Shown one piece after another: positions 32,771-41,598 of a stretch of 64,000 nt of DNA. Each line of letters begins with the position of its first letter. The stretch's first letter is position 1. The notes below the pieces were generated by a model that was given only the letters and a program-made list of their open reading frames with translations, did no database searches and had not been told where the DNA came from. The stretch spans positions 62,001 through 126,000 of the forward strand of contig NZ_JBFANZ010000006.1 in assembly GCF_040659735.1 (NCBI RefSeq). Reading direction: 5' to 3'. The DNA comes from Micromonospora_I sp040659735 (GTDB lineage Bacteria; Actinomycetota; Actinomycetes; Mycobacteriales; Micromonosporaceae). The translations under genes were made by a program, and so were the position numbers.

Positions 32771-34099
32771 TTGTTGGCGGTCCTGGGTTTCGCGGGCGTC
32801 GTGGCGCTCGTCACCGGCCTAATCCACCTCTATCTCTGGAAGCGACTCGTCCGGGACACCACCCGGCCCGGCCGCGCGCGACGCGTCGGCGGGCTGCTGC
32901 TGCTCGGACTCGCCGCGCTCGTGCCGGCCACCCTGATCGCCACCCGCTCCGGCGTGGGCTGGCTCGCCTGGCTGGCGTGGCCCGGCTATCTGTGGCTGGC
33001 CGCCATGTTCTACCTGCTGGTGATCCTGGCCGTGCTCGAGCTGCCGCTGCTGCCCGCGCGGATCGCGCTGCGTCGCCGCGCCACGACGGTCCCGCCGAGC
33101 GACGCGCCCCGACCCGAGGCGGTGCTGATCGGCGCGGCCGAGCCGGCCGCGACGCCGGCTACCGGATCCCCGATCACCGCACCGCGGCCCCGTTCGGCGG
33201 AGGCCGAAGCGCCGGTCGCGGAAGGACCGGTCGCGGAAGGATCCGGCACACCCGATCACGACCCGCAGCGACGACTGTTGCTGGCCCGCGGCGCCGCGAT
33301 CTTCGCGGGGCTCACCGCCGCCGGCATCACCGGCTACGGCGTGCGCAACGCGCTCGGTCCGCCGCAGCTCGACCGGGTCCGGGTGCCGCTCGCGAAGCTG
33401 CCCCGGAGCATGGACGGTCTGCGCATCGCGACCGTCTCGGACATTCACCTCGGCCCGCTGGCCGGGCGCGCCCACACCGCGCGCATCGTGGCGATGATCA
33501 ACCGGCTGGATGCCGACATCGTGGCGGTGGTCGGCGATCTGGTGGACGGCACGGTGGCCGAACTGGGCGGCGCGGCGGCGCCCCTGCGGGACCTGCGCTC
33601 GCGCTACGGGAGCTTCTTCGTGACCGGCAACCACGAGTACTACTCGGGTGTCGAGGAGTGGATCGACGAGGTGGCACGGCTCGGCCTGCGACCGCTGCAG
33701 AACGAGCGGCTGGAGATCACGGCGCGCGGCGGGGTGCTCGACCTGGCGGGCGTCAACGACGTCACCGGCGCGACCATGGGCCCCGGCGCCGGACCCGACT
33801 TCGACAAGGCGCTGGGCGGGCGGGATCCGGCCCGACCGGTCGTGCTCCTGGCGCACCAGCCGATCCAGGCGCACGAGGCGGCGCGGCACGGTGTCGACCT
33901 CCAGCTCTCCGGACACACCCACGGCGGGCAGATCGTGCCCTTCAACTACCTGGTCCGGTTGCAGCAGCCCGTCGTCTCCGGGTTGGGGAACGTGGACGGC
34001 ACGCAGGTCTACGTGAGCAACGGCGCCGGATTCTGGGGTCCGCCGGTCCGGGTCGGAGCGCCGCCCCAGGTCAGCCTGGTGGAGCTGCGCAGCGCGTGA
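32771..34099 (+). CDS. membrane-anchored metallophosphoesterase
   Basis: A 442-residue calcineurin-type phosphoesterase. Three N-terminal membrane helices (about 2-20, 35-58 and 70-98), then a Pro/Ala/Glu-rich linker, another hydrophobic helix near 175-195, and the metal-binding domain. Motifs: S-D-I-H-L-G, G-D-L-V-D-G, G-N-H-E-Y-Y and H-T-H-G-G-Q. This arrangement matches UDP-2,3-diacylglucosamine-hydrolase/YkuE-like membrane phosphoesterases, but substrate is not determined. TTG 32771 follows GGGAGG by 6 nt. Confidence 0.9.
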   Translation: MLAVLGFAGVVALVTGLIHLYLWKRLVRDTTRPGRARRVGGLLLLGLAALVPATLIATRSGVGWLAWLAWPGYLWLAAMFYLLVILAVLELPLLPARIALRRRATTVPPSDAPRPEAVLIGAAEPAATPATGSPITAPRPRSAEAEAPVAEGPVAEGSGTPDHDPQRRLLLARGAAIFAGLTAAGITGYGVRNALGPPQLDRVRVPLAKLPRSMDGLRIATVSDIHLGPLAGRAHTARIVAMINRLDADIVAVVGDLVDGTVAELGGAAAPLRDLRSRYGSFFVTGNHEYYSGVEEWIDEVARLGLRPLQNERLEITARGGVLDLAGVNDVTGATMGPGAGPDFDKALGGRDPARPVVLLAHQPIQAHEAARHGVDLQLSGHTHGGQIVPFNYLVRLQQPVVSGLGNVDGTQVYVSNGAGFWGPPVRVGAPPQVSLVELRSA

Positions 34100-34267
34100 C
34101 GCCCCCCGCAGCGTCGATTCAGCGATTACATCCCTCCCATACCGGTACGATCTGGGCTAACAAGGCCCTGACTGCAGGATCGCGGCGCGCGAAGGGCGGA
34201 GGTCGACCATCACGGGGATAGCGCAGATCACGGTCGAGCGTGGCGACACGCCGCCCCGTACGCGCCC

Positions 34268-37200
34268 ATGACAGGATGCGGCGTGCCTCCGTTCAGCGCT
34301 GCACCCTCCGGCGGCTCCCCCCTGGGCACCGGCTCATTCGTCGCGGACCTGCACATCCACTCGAAACACTCCCGCGCCTGCAGCCGGGACCTCACCCTGC
34401 CCAACCTCGCCTGGTGGGCCCGGCGCAAGGGTGTCAGCCTGCTCGGCACGGGTGACTTCACCCATCCCGCCTGGTTCGATCATCTGCGCGAGACGCTCCA
34501 CCCGGCAGAGCCCGGTCTCTACCGGCTCAGCCCCGAGGCCGAGCGCGACGTCGCCCGCAAGCTGCCGCCCCGGCTGGCCAGCGTCGCCGAGGCCAACCCG
34601 GTCCGCTACATGCTCAGCGTGGAGATCTCCACGATCTACAAGCGCGACGACCGGACCCGCAAGGTCCACCACCTGATCTACCTGCCCGACCTCGACGCGG
34701 TCGCCCGCTTCAACGCGGCGCTGGGCCGGATCGGCAACCTGGCCTCCGACGGCCGGCCCATCCTCGGACTGGACTCCCGCGATCTGCTCGAGATCACGCT
34801 CGAGGCGAGCCCCGACGGATATCTGGTGCCGGCCCACATCTGGACGCCGTGGTTCTCCGCCCTCGGCTCGAAGTCCGGGTTCGACGCGATCGCCGACTGC
34901 TACGCCGACCTCGCCGATCACATCTTCGCCGTCGAGACCGGCCTCTCCTCCGATCCGGCGATGAACTGGCGGGTCTCCAGCCTCGACCGCTACCGCCTCG
35001 TCTCCAACTCGGACGCCCACTCGCCGCCGGCGCTCGCCCGCGAGGCGACCGTCTTCGGCACCGGGCTCGACTACTACGCGATCAAGGACGCGCTGCGGAC
35101 CGGGGACGGGCTGCGGGGCACGATCGAGTTCTTCCCAGAAGAGGGGAAGTACCACGCCGACGGTCACCGGCTCTGCGGCATCAACTGGCAGCCCGAGCAG
35201 ACCCGCGCGGCGCAGGGGCGCTGCCCGGAGTGCGGCAAGCCGCTCACCGTGGGGGTGCTCAGCCGGGTGGAGGAGCTGGCCGACCGGTCCGTGGGGGAGC
35301 GCCCGGCGCACGCGCCGCAGGTTACCCACCTCGTCGCGCTGCCCGAGATCATCGGTGAGATCAACGGTGTCGGGCCGCGGTCGAAGACCGTCGAAGGCCA
35401 GGTCAACACGGTGGTCGCTGCGCTCGGCTCGGAGCTGGACATCCTGACCACCGCTCCGCTGGACGAGATCGGCCAGGCCGGCGGGGAGCTGCTCGCGGAG
35501 GCGGTCGGTCGGTTGCGCCGCGGTGAGGTGCGGCGCACGCCGGGGTACGACGGGGAGTACGGCGTGATCAAACTCTTCCACCCCGGCGAGCTGCACCGCT
35601 CCGGAGGCGCGCCCCAGCCGGACGCGCTCTTCGACGTACCCGCGCCCGAGCCGCGACCACTCGCACGGGCGGCGGCGAAGCGGAAGGCCACCGCCAAGGC
35701 GAAGAGTCCGGCCACGCGGCGGGCGAAGGCGGCTTCGGAGATCGCGGCACCGCCGATCGCGCCACCGCCCTCCCCGCACGAACCGTTCGAACCGATGCTC
35801 GCCGGCATGGAAGAAGTCGGCACCGGGCTACTGGACCGGCTCGACGCGATGCAGCGGGTGGCCGCGTCGGCGCCCGGTGGCCCGCTGCTCATCGTCGCCG
35901 GACCCGGCACCGGCAAGACACGCACCCTGACCCACCGCATCGCCTACCTCTGCGCCGAGCTCAACGTGTACCCCGAGCAGTGCCTGGCGATCACGTTCAC
36001 CCGCCGGGCCGCCGAGGAGCTGCGTGCCCGGCTCGACACGCTGCTCGGGCCGGTCGCCGAGGACGTCACGGTCGGCACCTTCCATTCGCTGGGTCTGACC
36101 ATGCTGCGGGAGAACGCCGGGGCGGCCGGACTCCCCGCCGACTTCCGGATCGCGGACGACAGCGAGCGGGCACAGGCGCGCGCGGAGGCGGGCGACGACG
36201 AGGCCGCGTACGTGAAGCTGCTGCGCGGGCAGGACCTGGTCGACCTCGACGAACTGGTGACGCTGCCGGTACGGCTGCTGCGCGATGACGCCGCGCTGGT
36301 GGAGCGCTACCGCGACCGCTGGCGGTGGATCTTCGTCGACGAGTACCAGGACGTCGACGCCACGCAGTACGAGCTGCTGCGCCTGCTCAGCCCCGTCGAC
36401 GGCAACCTCTGCGCGATCGGCGACCCCGATCAGGCGATCTACTCCTTCCGCGGCGCCGACGTTTCCTACTTCCTGCGCTTCTCCGAGGACTTCACCGACG
36501 CCCGCCTGGTTCGGCTCACCCGCAACTACCGCTCGTCGGCGCCGATCCTCGCCGCCGCGGTGCAGGCGATCGCACCGACCTCGCTGGTACGCGGCCGGCG
36601 GCTCGACCCGGCCCGGCTCGATCCCGAGGCGCCGCTGGTCGGCCGTTACCCCGCGGCGTCCGTCGCCGACGAGGCGGACTTCATCGTCCGTACCGTCGAC
36701 GAACTCGTGGGCGGGCTGTCGCACCGGTCGCTGGACACCGGACGCGCCGACGGCCGCTCCTCGACCGTCTCCTTCTCCGACATCGCCGTCCTCTACCGCA
36801 CGGACGCGCAGGCGGCGCCCATCGTGGACGCGCTCTCCCGGGCCGGCGTCCCGGTGCAGAAGCGGTCGCACGACCGACTCCGGGACCGGCCCGGCGTCGG
36901 GACGATCGCGCGGGAGCTTCGCCACGCGGACGGGCTCGGCGGCTCGCTCGCCGCCCGGGTACGCCTCACCGGCCAGGTCCTCGCCGAACGCTTCGCGACG
37001 CCCACCCTCGACGCGACCGCCGTCGCCGGGCCGGCCGACATCTGGGCCGCGGTGGAGATGCTCACCCCGCTCGCCCTGCGCTGCGGCGACGACCTGCCGC
37101 TCTTCCTGGCGCAGATCGCGACCGGAGCCGAGGTCGACGCGCTCGATCCGCGCGCCGAGGCGGTCACGCTGCTGACCCTGCACGCCGCCAAGGGCCTGGA

Positions 37201-37492
37201 GTTCCCGGTGGTGTTCCTGGTGGGCTGCGAGGACGGGCTGTTACCGCTGCGGTTCCCCGGCACGACGGCAAGCGACGACGACCTCGCCGAGGAGCGGCGT
37301 CTCTTCTTCGTCGGGCTCACCCGCGCGCAGGACCGGCTCTACGTCAGCCACGTGCGGCGGCGGCTGCGGTTCGGCAGCGAGCGCGAGTGCAACCCGACGC
37401 CCTTCCTCGACGCGATCGACGCCGGGCTCTTCGAGCGGCTCGGCGACGCCGAGCCCCGCCGCCCCAAGGACCGGCAGCTCCGCCTGCTGTGA
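34268..37492 (+). CDS. endonuclease Q-UvrD/Rep helicase fusion
   Basis: A 1074-residue two-part protein. Residues about 24-440 are an endonuclease Q-like PHP domain: D-L-H-I-H-S-K-H-S (27-35), T-G-D-F-T-H (61-66), E119, H190, S-N-S-D-A-H-S (246-252), plus a zinc-ribbon-like Cys cluster (C303, C319, C322). EndoQ cuts 5' to deaminated bases in DNA. A Lys/Ala-rich linker (about 465-500) leads to a superfamily I helicase with Walker A G-P-G-T-G-K-T (545-551), motif II D-E-Y-Q-D (691-695), motif III G-D-P-D-Q-A-I-Y-S-F-R-G, and motifs V and VI at L-T-L-H-A-A-K-G-L-E-F and E-E-R-R-L-F-F-V-G-L-T-R-A. ATG 34268 or GTG 34283 may start it. It contains a TTA codon at 37241. Confidence 0.92.
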   Translation: MTGCGVPPFSAAPSGGSPLGTGSFVADLHIHSKHSRACSRDLTLPNLAWWARRKGVSLLGTGDFTHPAWFDHLRETLHPAEPGLYRLSPEAERDVARKLPPRLASVAEANPVRYMLSVEISTIYKRDDRTRKVHHLIYLPDLDAVARFNAALGRIGNLASDGRPILGLDSRDLLEITLEASPDGYLVPAHIWTPWFSALGSKSGFDAIADCYADLADHIFAVETGLSSDPAMNWRVSSLDRYRLVSNSDAHSPPALAREATVFGTGLDYYAIKDALRTGDGLRGTIEFFPEEGKYHADGHRLCGINWQPEQTRAAQGRCPECGKPLTVGVLSRVEELADRSVGERPAHAPQVTHLVALPEIIGEINGVGPRSKTVEGQVNTVVAALGSELDILTTAPLDEIGQAGGELLAEAVGRLRRGEVRRTPGYDGEYGVIKLFHPGELHRSGGAPQPDALFDVPAPEPRPLARAAAKRKATAKAKSPATRRAKAASEIAAPPIAPPPSPHEPFEPMLAGMEEVGTGLLDRLDAMQRVAASAPGGPLLIVAGPGTGKTRTLTHRIAYLCAELNVYPEQCLAITFTRRAAEELRARLDTLLGPVAEDVTVGTFHSLGLTMLRENAGAAGLPADFRIADDSERAQARAEAGDDEAAYVKLLRGQDLVDLDELVTLPVRLLRDDAALVERYRDRWRWIFVDEYQDVDATQYELLRLLSPVDGNLCAIGDPDQAIYSFRGADVSYFLRFSEDFTDARLVRLTRNYRSSAPILAAAVQAIAPTSLVRGRRLDPARLDPEAPLVGRYPAASVADEADFIVRTVDELVGGLSHRSLDTGRADGRSSTVSFSDIAVLYRTDAQAAPIVDALSRAGVPVQKRSHDRLRDRPGVGTIARELRHADGLGGSLAARVRLTGQVLAERFATPTLDATAVAGPADIWAAVEMLTPLALRCGDDLPLFLAQIATGAEVDALDPRAEAVTLLTLHAAKGLEFPVVFLVGCEDGLLPLRFPGTTASDDDLAEERRLFFVGLTRAQDRLYVSHVRRRLRFGSERECNPTPFLDAIDAGLFERLGDAEPRRPKDRQLRLL

Positions 37493-37510
37493 CCGACGAC
37501 CGCCGTGCGG

Positions 37511-38527
37511 TCAGGTACGCGGGTCCTGACGGCGCCGCTCGGTGGAGACCACCAGCGCGACGCCGACCACGATGATCGCGCCACCGAGGAGCACCCGGGC
37601 GCTGATCGGTTCGGCCAGCAGCAGGGCGCCGAGGGCCACCGCGACCGCCGGGTTGACGTACGCGTACGTCGAGACCAGCGAGATCGGCGCGTGGTGCAGG
37701 AGCCAGACGTACGCGGTGAAGGCGACGAGCGAGCCGGCCACCATCAGATAGGCCAGCGCCAGCCACGAGCGCGTGGAGACCGCACCGAGGTCGAACCCGC
37801 GCAACTCACCGCGTCCCACCCCGAGCAGGACGAGCGCGCCGGCGCCGGCGAGCATCTCGTAGACGGTCGCGACGAACGGGTCGGCGGGCATGGGTAGCCG
37901 CCCCGACGAGAACGAGCCGATCGACCAGGAGGCGGCCGCGACGACCACGGTCAGCGCCCCCATGATCGGCGCCGCGGGCGCGCCGCCGCCGGGCAGCACC
38001 AACACGACCAGACCGGCGAAGCCGACGGCCACCCCGGCCATGGTCGCGATCCTGGGGCGGTCCCCGGTCGACAGCCGCAACAGCACGACCAGCAGCGGCA
38101 CGGTCGCGACGAGCAGCGCGGCGATGCCGGACGGCACGGCCACCCCCTCCGGCCCCGACTCCGCGAGTACCACCAGCCCGTTGCCGCCGGCGAGCAGGAG
38201 CACGCCGACCAGGGCGGCGCCGCCGAGCTGCCGCGGCGTGACCCGAAGCGCGCCGCGGCCGCGGCGTAGCCGCAGGATCAGGGCGAGCAGCACGGCGGCG
38301 GCCGAGAACCGGGCGGCGGCCGACACGAACGGTGGCAGCGTCTCGACCGTGATGCGGATGCCGAGATAGGTGGAGCCCCAGACGACGTAGACGATCGCCA
38401 GAGCGGCCCAGATCAACGCCGGCCGGGTCGCGGGGCGGGCCGGCGTGACGACCGTGGCGGTCTCGGGCGGGGCGGGCTGTCCGGGGAGACCCGGCGACGT
38501 CGGCATGCTTCCGGTGGATGAGCTCAT
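37511..38527 (-). CDS. EamA/DMT-superfamily transporter
   Basis: A 338-residue protein with ten predicted membrane helices in two EamA repeats, a drug/metabolite-type exporter resembling YedA/RhaT-like members. The first repeat opens with the V-Y-V-V-W-G-S-T-Y-L-G-I-R motif and P-P-F-V-S-A-A-A-R-F; the second has L-L-H-H-A-P-I-S-L-V-S-T-Y-A-Y-V-N-P-A-V-A-V. The 35 N-terminal residues are disordered and Pro-rich. The substrate is unknown. ATG 38527 has TAGCGT 9 nt upstream. Confidence 0.92.
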   Translation of the reverse strand: MSSSTGSMPTSPGLPGQPAPPETATVVTPARPATRPALIWAALAIVYVVWGSTYLGIRITVETLPPFVSAAARFSAAAVLLALILRLRRGRGALRVTPRQLGGAALVGVLLLAGGNGLVVLAESGPEGVAVPSGIAALLVATVPLLVVLLRLSTGDRPRIATMAGVAVGFAGLVVLVLPGGGAPAAPIMGALTVVVAAASWSIGSFSSGRLPMPADPFVATVYEMLAGAGALVLLGVGRGELRGFDLGAVSTRSWLALAYLMVAGSLVAFTAYVWLLHHAPISLVSTYAYVNPAVAVALGALLLAEPISARVLLGGAIIVVGVALVVSTERRRQDPRT

Positions 38528-38536
38528 CAGGACGTC

Positions 38537-38542
38537 ACGCTA
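38537..38542 (-). promoter_or_regulatory. -10 element for the DMT transporter
   Basis: TAGCGT on the minus strand ends 9 nt before ATG 38527, suggesting a leaderless or very short-leader transcript. Confidence 0.35.
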
Positions 38543-38612
38543 CGGTGACCACACGACCGCCGTCCCGGACGCGTGGCCAGCGTCTCACGTCTGGCGTGGA
38601 GGAGGACAGTCC

Positions 38613-39287
38613 ATGTCGAACCCCGGGCCGCCCGGCGCCCCGTACAACCGCCGCGCGGCAGCCCGGTGGCCGGGCGGGCAACCGCCGGACGCGTACGGCC
38701 CGCCGGCTGACCCGTGGCCGGCTCCGACCAGCCGACCGGATCCGACCGGCGACCACAACGGCTACCCCCGTGGCGGGCGTTACGAGGCGGGCAGTCCGCC
38801 CATCGGGTCCGCGCCGGCGGGGAGACCCGACGGCGAGCGGCCGCGCAGGCGGAGGCGGGTCAATCCGTGGATCGTCCTCGCCGCGGTCGTGCCGGTGCTG
38901 GCGATCGCCGGCGCAGCGACCGTCATCTACCTGCTCAACCGCTCCGACACGGCATTCGAGGCGGATTCGACGGGCCCTGGGGCCGGGACAGCCCGGACTC
39001 CGACCCCCCCGGCGGAGGCGGGCACCCCGCAGGCCGCCTCGTCGGACGCGCGGTTCGTGAAGACGGGGGAGTGTCTGAAGAGCGACGGTGATGCCACGAA
39101 GCCGAAGCTGACGATCGCGCCCTGTGCCTCGAAGACGTACGAGGTGCTGGCGCGCTTCGACGGTGCGACCGTCGGTGAGGCGGACGCCAAGCTGAAATGC
39201 GGCACGGTACCGGGCTACACGAACTGGTACTACTTCAAGAGCGAGCTGGACGTGCTCGACTACGTGCTCTGCCTCAAGTTGCGCTGA
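38613..39287 (+). CDS. Pro-rich membrane-anchored protein, LppU-like paralogue 1
   Basis: A 224-residue protein. About 85 Pro/Gly/Arg-rich cytoplasmic residues precede one membrane helix (about residues 90-111, W-I-V-L-A-A-V-V-P-V-L-A-I-A-G), a Pro/Thr/Ala-rich linker, and an extracytoplasmic domain of about 80 residues with four cysteines. The domain (G-E-C-L-K-S-D-G, P-C-A-S-K-T-Y-E-V-L-A, L-K-C-G, V-L-C-L-K-L-R) is shared with the next gene and resembles LppU/SCO3897-type domains. A GGAGGAGG ribosome-binding site fixes ATG 38613. Function unknown. Confidence 0.8.
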   Translation: MSNPGPPGAPYNRRAAARWPGGQPPDAYGPPADPWPAPTSRPDPTGDHNGYPRGGRYEAGSPPIGSAPAGRPDGERPRRRRRVNPWIVLAAVVPVLAIAGAATVIYLLNRSDTAFEADSTGPGAGTARTPTPPAEAGTPQAASSDARFVKTGECLKSDGDATKPKLTIAPCASKTYEVLARFDGATVGEADAKLKCGTVPGYTNWYYFKSELDVLDYVLCLKLR

Positions 39288-39372
39288 CCGCCGTAGCCGG
39301 GCGAGGGAGTCCAAGATCCCGCCACCTGGTCTCCGCTCGGGCGAGAAAAGCGGCGCTGGCCTGGTCAGGCTA

Positions 39373-39389
39373 CCGTGCCAGGGGCACGG
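39373..39389 (+). terminator. small hairpin between the two paralogues
   Basis: A 7-bp stem (CCGTGCC / GGCACGG) with a 3-nt loop, 85 nt after the first paralogue's stop. No U tract, so termination is doubtful. Confidence 0.25.
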
Positions 39390-39444
39390 GGGGAGATCAC
39401 CGGACCGGGTCTCACCGCGTGCGTCCTTCGACGCTAGGGAGATC

Positions 39445-40188
39445 ATGTCCAGCTACGGACCGCCGGGCCCGCCCGGCCAGGGACAGCCCGAAGAGCCGTA
39501 CGGGCACCCGGCGCAGCCGCCGGTTCCGCCCCCGCCGGGCGCCTATCCGCCGCCCCCGGCCTACCCGCCGCCGCCACCGGTCAGCGGAGCGCCCGCCTAT
39601 CCGACGCCGCCACCGGTGAGCGGACCGCCCGCCGGCGGCTATCCGCCTGCGGGCGGGGGCTATCCGCCGCCGCCGTCGGAATACCCCGCGCCGCCGTCGG
39701 GCGCACCGGCGTGGGGTCAGCCGCCGATGCCCGGCATGCCGCTTCCACCGGCCGCCCGGCCGAAGCGCGGGCTCAAGATCGGGCTGATCATCGGGGGAGT
39801 CGTACTCCTTCTGCTCTGCCTCTGCGGCGGTCTGGTCGCCTACGGCGTGGCCAACTACGACGACAGCGAGTCCACGCCGGCTGCCGCACCGACCCGGAGT
39901 CCGAGCGCGTCCCGCTCGCCGAGTCCGAGCCCGAGTCCCGAATCGACGGATGACGACAATTTCGCCAAGGGCGACTGCGTGGTCAACGAAGGGAGCAACA
40001 GCGACGCGGAGCTGCGTAAGGTGCCGTGTGGGCCGAACACCTTCGAGATCCTCGCCAAGATCCCTTTCACGACGGACACCGAGCGGTGCAAGAACAGGTT
40101 CGGCGGTGCGCCGGAATCCGACGCCACGTTCACCCGCGACGGGTCGGGGAGCCTCAACGACTTCGTGCTCTGCATGAAGGAGCGCTGA
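39445..40188 (+). CDS. Pro-rich membrane-anchored protein, LppU-like paralogue 2
   Basis: A 247-residue protein with an N-terminal region of about 105 residues very rich in Pro, Gly and Tyr (P-P-P-A-Y-P-P-P-P-P), one membrane helix (about residues 112-135, with C-L-C-G-G), a Ser/Pro linker, and a C-terminal domain with four conserved Cys (G-D-C-V, V-P-C-G-P-N-T-F-E-I-L-A, E-R-C-K, V-L-C-M-K-E-R). It is paralogous to the preceding gene through the last domain only. ATG 39445 follows GGGAG. It ends before an exceptionally good terminator. Function unknown. Confidence 0.8.
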   Translation: MSSYGPPGPPGQGQPEEPYGHPAQPPVPPPPGAYPPPPAYPPPPPVSGAPAYPTPPPVSGPPAGGYPPAGGGYPPPPSEYPAPPSGAPAWGQPPMPGMPLPPAARPKRGLKIGLIIGGVVLLLLCLCGGLVAYGVANYDDSESTPAAAPTRSPSASRSPSPSPSPESTDDDNFAKGDCVVNEGSNSDAELRKVPCGPNTFEILAKIPFTTDTERCKNRFGGAPESDATFTRDGSGSLNDFVLCMKER

Positions 40189-40196
40189 TACCGACC

Positions 40197-40234
40197 ACTA
40201 GGGCTGTCTAGCAAAAAAGCTAGACAGCCCTAGT
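40197..40234 (+). terminator. strong intrinsic terminator with CTAG-rich stem
   Basis: Perfect 16-bp stem (arms 40197-40212 and 40219-40234), 6-A loop, and a TTTT run at the 3' side. Unusually AT-rich for this genome and carrying four CTAG tetramers. It sits 9 nt after the paralogue 2 stop codon. Confidence 0.9.
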
Positions 40235-40295
40235 TTTGTCTCGACACGCGCTACCCACATCTACGTTCGTCTAGCCGTGGCCCTAGATGGGCCGA

Positions 40296-40301
40296 TAACG
40301 T
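40296..40301 (+). promoter_or_regulatory. -10 element for the AAA ATPase gene
   Basis: TAACGT ends 7 nt before GTG 40309. The upstream GTG at 40300 falls inside the hexamer, so 40309 is the likely start. Confidence 0.45.
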
Positions 40302-40308
40302 GCAAGGC

Positions 40309-41598
40309 GTGGATCCGGTCCGCAACCCGTACGCACCGGGCGCCGGTCAGCGCCCGCCCGAGCTCGCCGGTCGCGGCCGCGAGCTGGACGTCTTCGACGT
40401 CGTCCTGGAACGGGTCGCCCGCGGCCGGCCCGAACGCAGCCTCATGCTCACCGGCCTACGCGGGGTCGGCAAGACCGTCCTGCTCAACACCCTCCGCTCC
40501 CAGGCCATCAACCGGCTCTGGGGGACCGGCAAGATCGAGGCACGTCCCGATCAGTCGCTGCGCCGACCGGTGGCCGCCGCGCTGCACATGGCGATCCGCG
40601 AGTTGGCCCCGCACCACCGGGCACCGGACCGGATCGACGCGTTCCTCGGCGTGCTCAAGGCGTTCGCGTTACGGGCGAATCCGCCCGCCACGGGCCGCGG
40701 CGCGCCCCGGCTGCGCGACCGCTGGCAGCCGGGGATCGACGTTCCGGCGAGCGCAGGACGCGCGGACTCAGGCGACATCGAGATCGATCTGGTCGAACTC
40801 TTCAGCGACGCCGCCGACCTCGCCACCGATGTGGGCACCGGCATCGCGATCTTCATCGACGAGATGCAGGACGTCGGCGCTGAGGACGTCTCGGCGCTCT
40901 GCGCCGCCTGCCACGAGCTGTCCCAGCTCGGCGGCCCGCTGATCGTGGTCGGTGCCGGCCTGCCCCACCTGCCCGCCGTGCTCTCCGCCGCCAAGTCCTA
41001 CTCCGAACGGCTCTTCCGCTACCAGCGCATCGACCGGCTGGACCGTATCGCGGCGGATCAGGCACTCTGCGCGCCGGCCGGGCGGGAGAGCGTCGAGTAC
41101 GAGCAGAAGGCGCTGGACCTGCTCTACGAGAAGTCGGGCGGCTACCCCTACTTCGTGCAGGCCTACGGCAAGACCACCTGGGACCACGCGCCCCGATCCC
41201 CGATCACGGCCGCCGACGTTCACGTCGCCGCGCCGGAGGCCGAAGCGGAACTCGCCGTCGGCTTCTTCGGATCACGCTTCGAGCGGGCCACGCCCGCCGA
41301 ACGCGAATACATGCGCGCGATGGCCGCGCTGTCCTTCATGGGGGGAGCCGGCTCTGCGGGGAACGGTGTCGCGGGGGAGAGCATCGCCGGGGACACCGCC
41401 GTGGGAGAAGGGCGCGACGACATGGACGCCGCGGTGCCCACCGCCGAGATCGCCAAATCGTTGGGCCGCAAACCGGCGAGCCTGTCGCCGGCACGGGACG
41501 CTCTGATCAAGAAAGGCCTGATCTACTCCGGTGAACGGGGGACGGTCGCGTTCACCGTCCCGCACTTCGGCCGTTACCTGCGCACCCAGCCGGCCTGA
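40309..41598 (+). CDS. AAA ATPase of the archaeal-ATPase/Orc1-like type
   Basis: A 429-residue P-loop ATPase. The N-terminal R-N-P-Y-A-P-G-A-G-Q-R-P-P-E-L-A-G-R-G-R-E-L leads to Walker A G-L-R-G-V-G-K-T and Walker B A-I-F-I-D-E-M-Q-D. A lid domain with S-G-G-Y-P-Y-F-V-Q-A-Y-G follows, and the C-terminal 80 residues look like a winged helix (S-L-G-R-K-P-A-S-L-S-P-A-R-D-A-L-I-K-K-G-L-I). A Gly/Ala/Glu-rich low-complexity insert of about 40 residues sits before the winged helix. Function unknown; the family includes STAND-like and transposition/replication-related ATPases. It has a TTA codon at 40669. Confidence 0.85.
   Translation: MDPVRNPYAPGAGQRPPELAGRGRELDVFDVVLERVARGRPERSLMLTGLRGVGKTVLLNTLRSQAINRLWGTGKIEARPDQSLRRPVAAALHMAIRELAPHHRAPDRIDAFLGVLKAFALRANPPATGRGAPRLRDRWQPGIDVPASAGRADSGDIEIDLVELFSDAADLATDVGTGIAIFIDEMQDVGAEDVSALCAACHELSQLGGPLIVVGAGLPHLPAVLSAAKSYSERLFRYQRIDRLDRIAADQALCAPAGRESVEYEQKALDLLYEKSGGYPYFVQAYGKTTWDHAPRSPITAADVHVAAPEAEAELAVGFFGSRFERATPAEREYMRAMAALSFMGGAGSAGNGVAGESIAGDTAVGEGRDDMDAAVPTAEIAKSLGRKPASLSPARDALIKKGLIYSGERGTVAFTVPHFGRYLRTQPA

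Noticed and set aside
39480..39720. Repetitive CCGCCGCC-rich DNA in the second LppU-like gene, and Gly-rich codons near 57380-57430 in ssb
   Set aside because: These are coding low-complexity (Pro/Tyr and Gly) regions, not CRISPR or other DNA repeats; there are no regular spacers.
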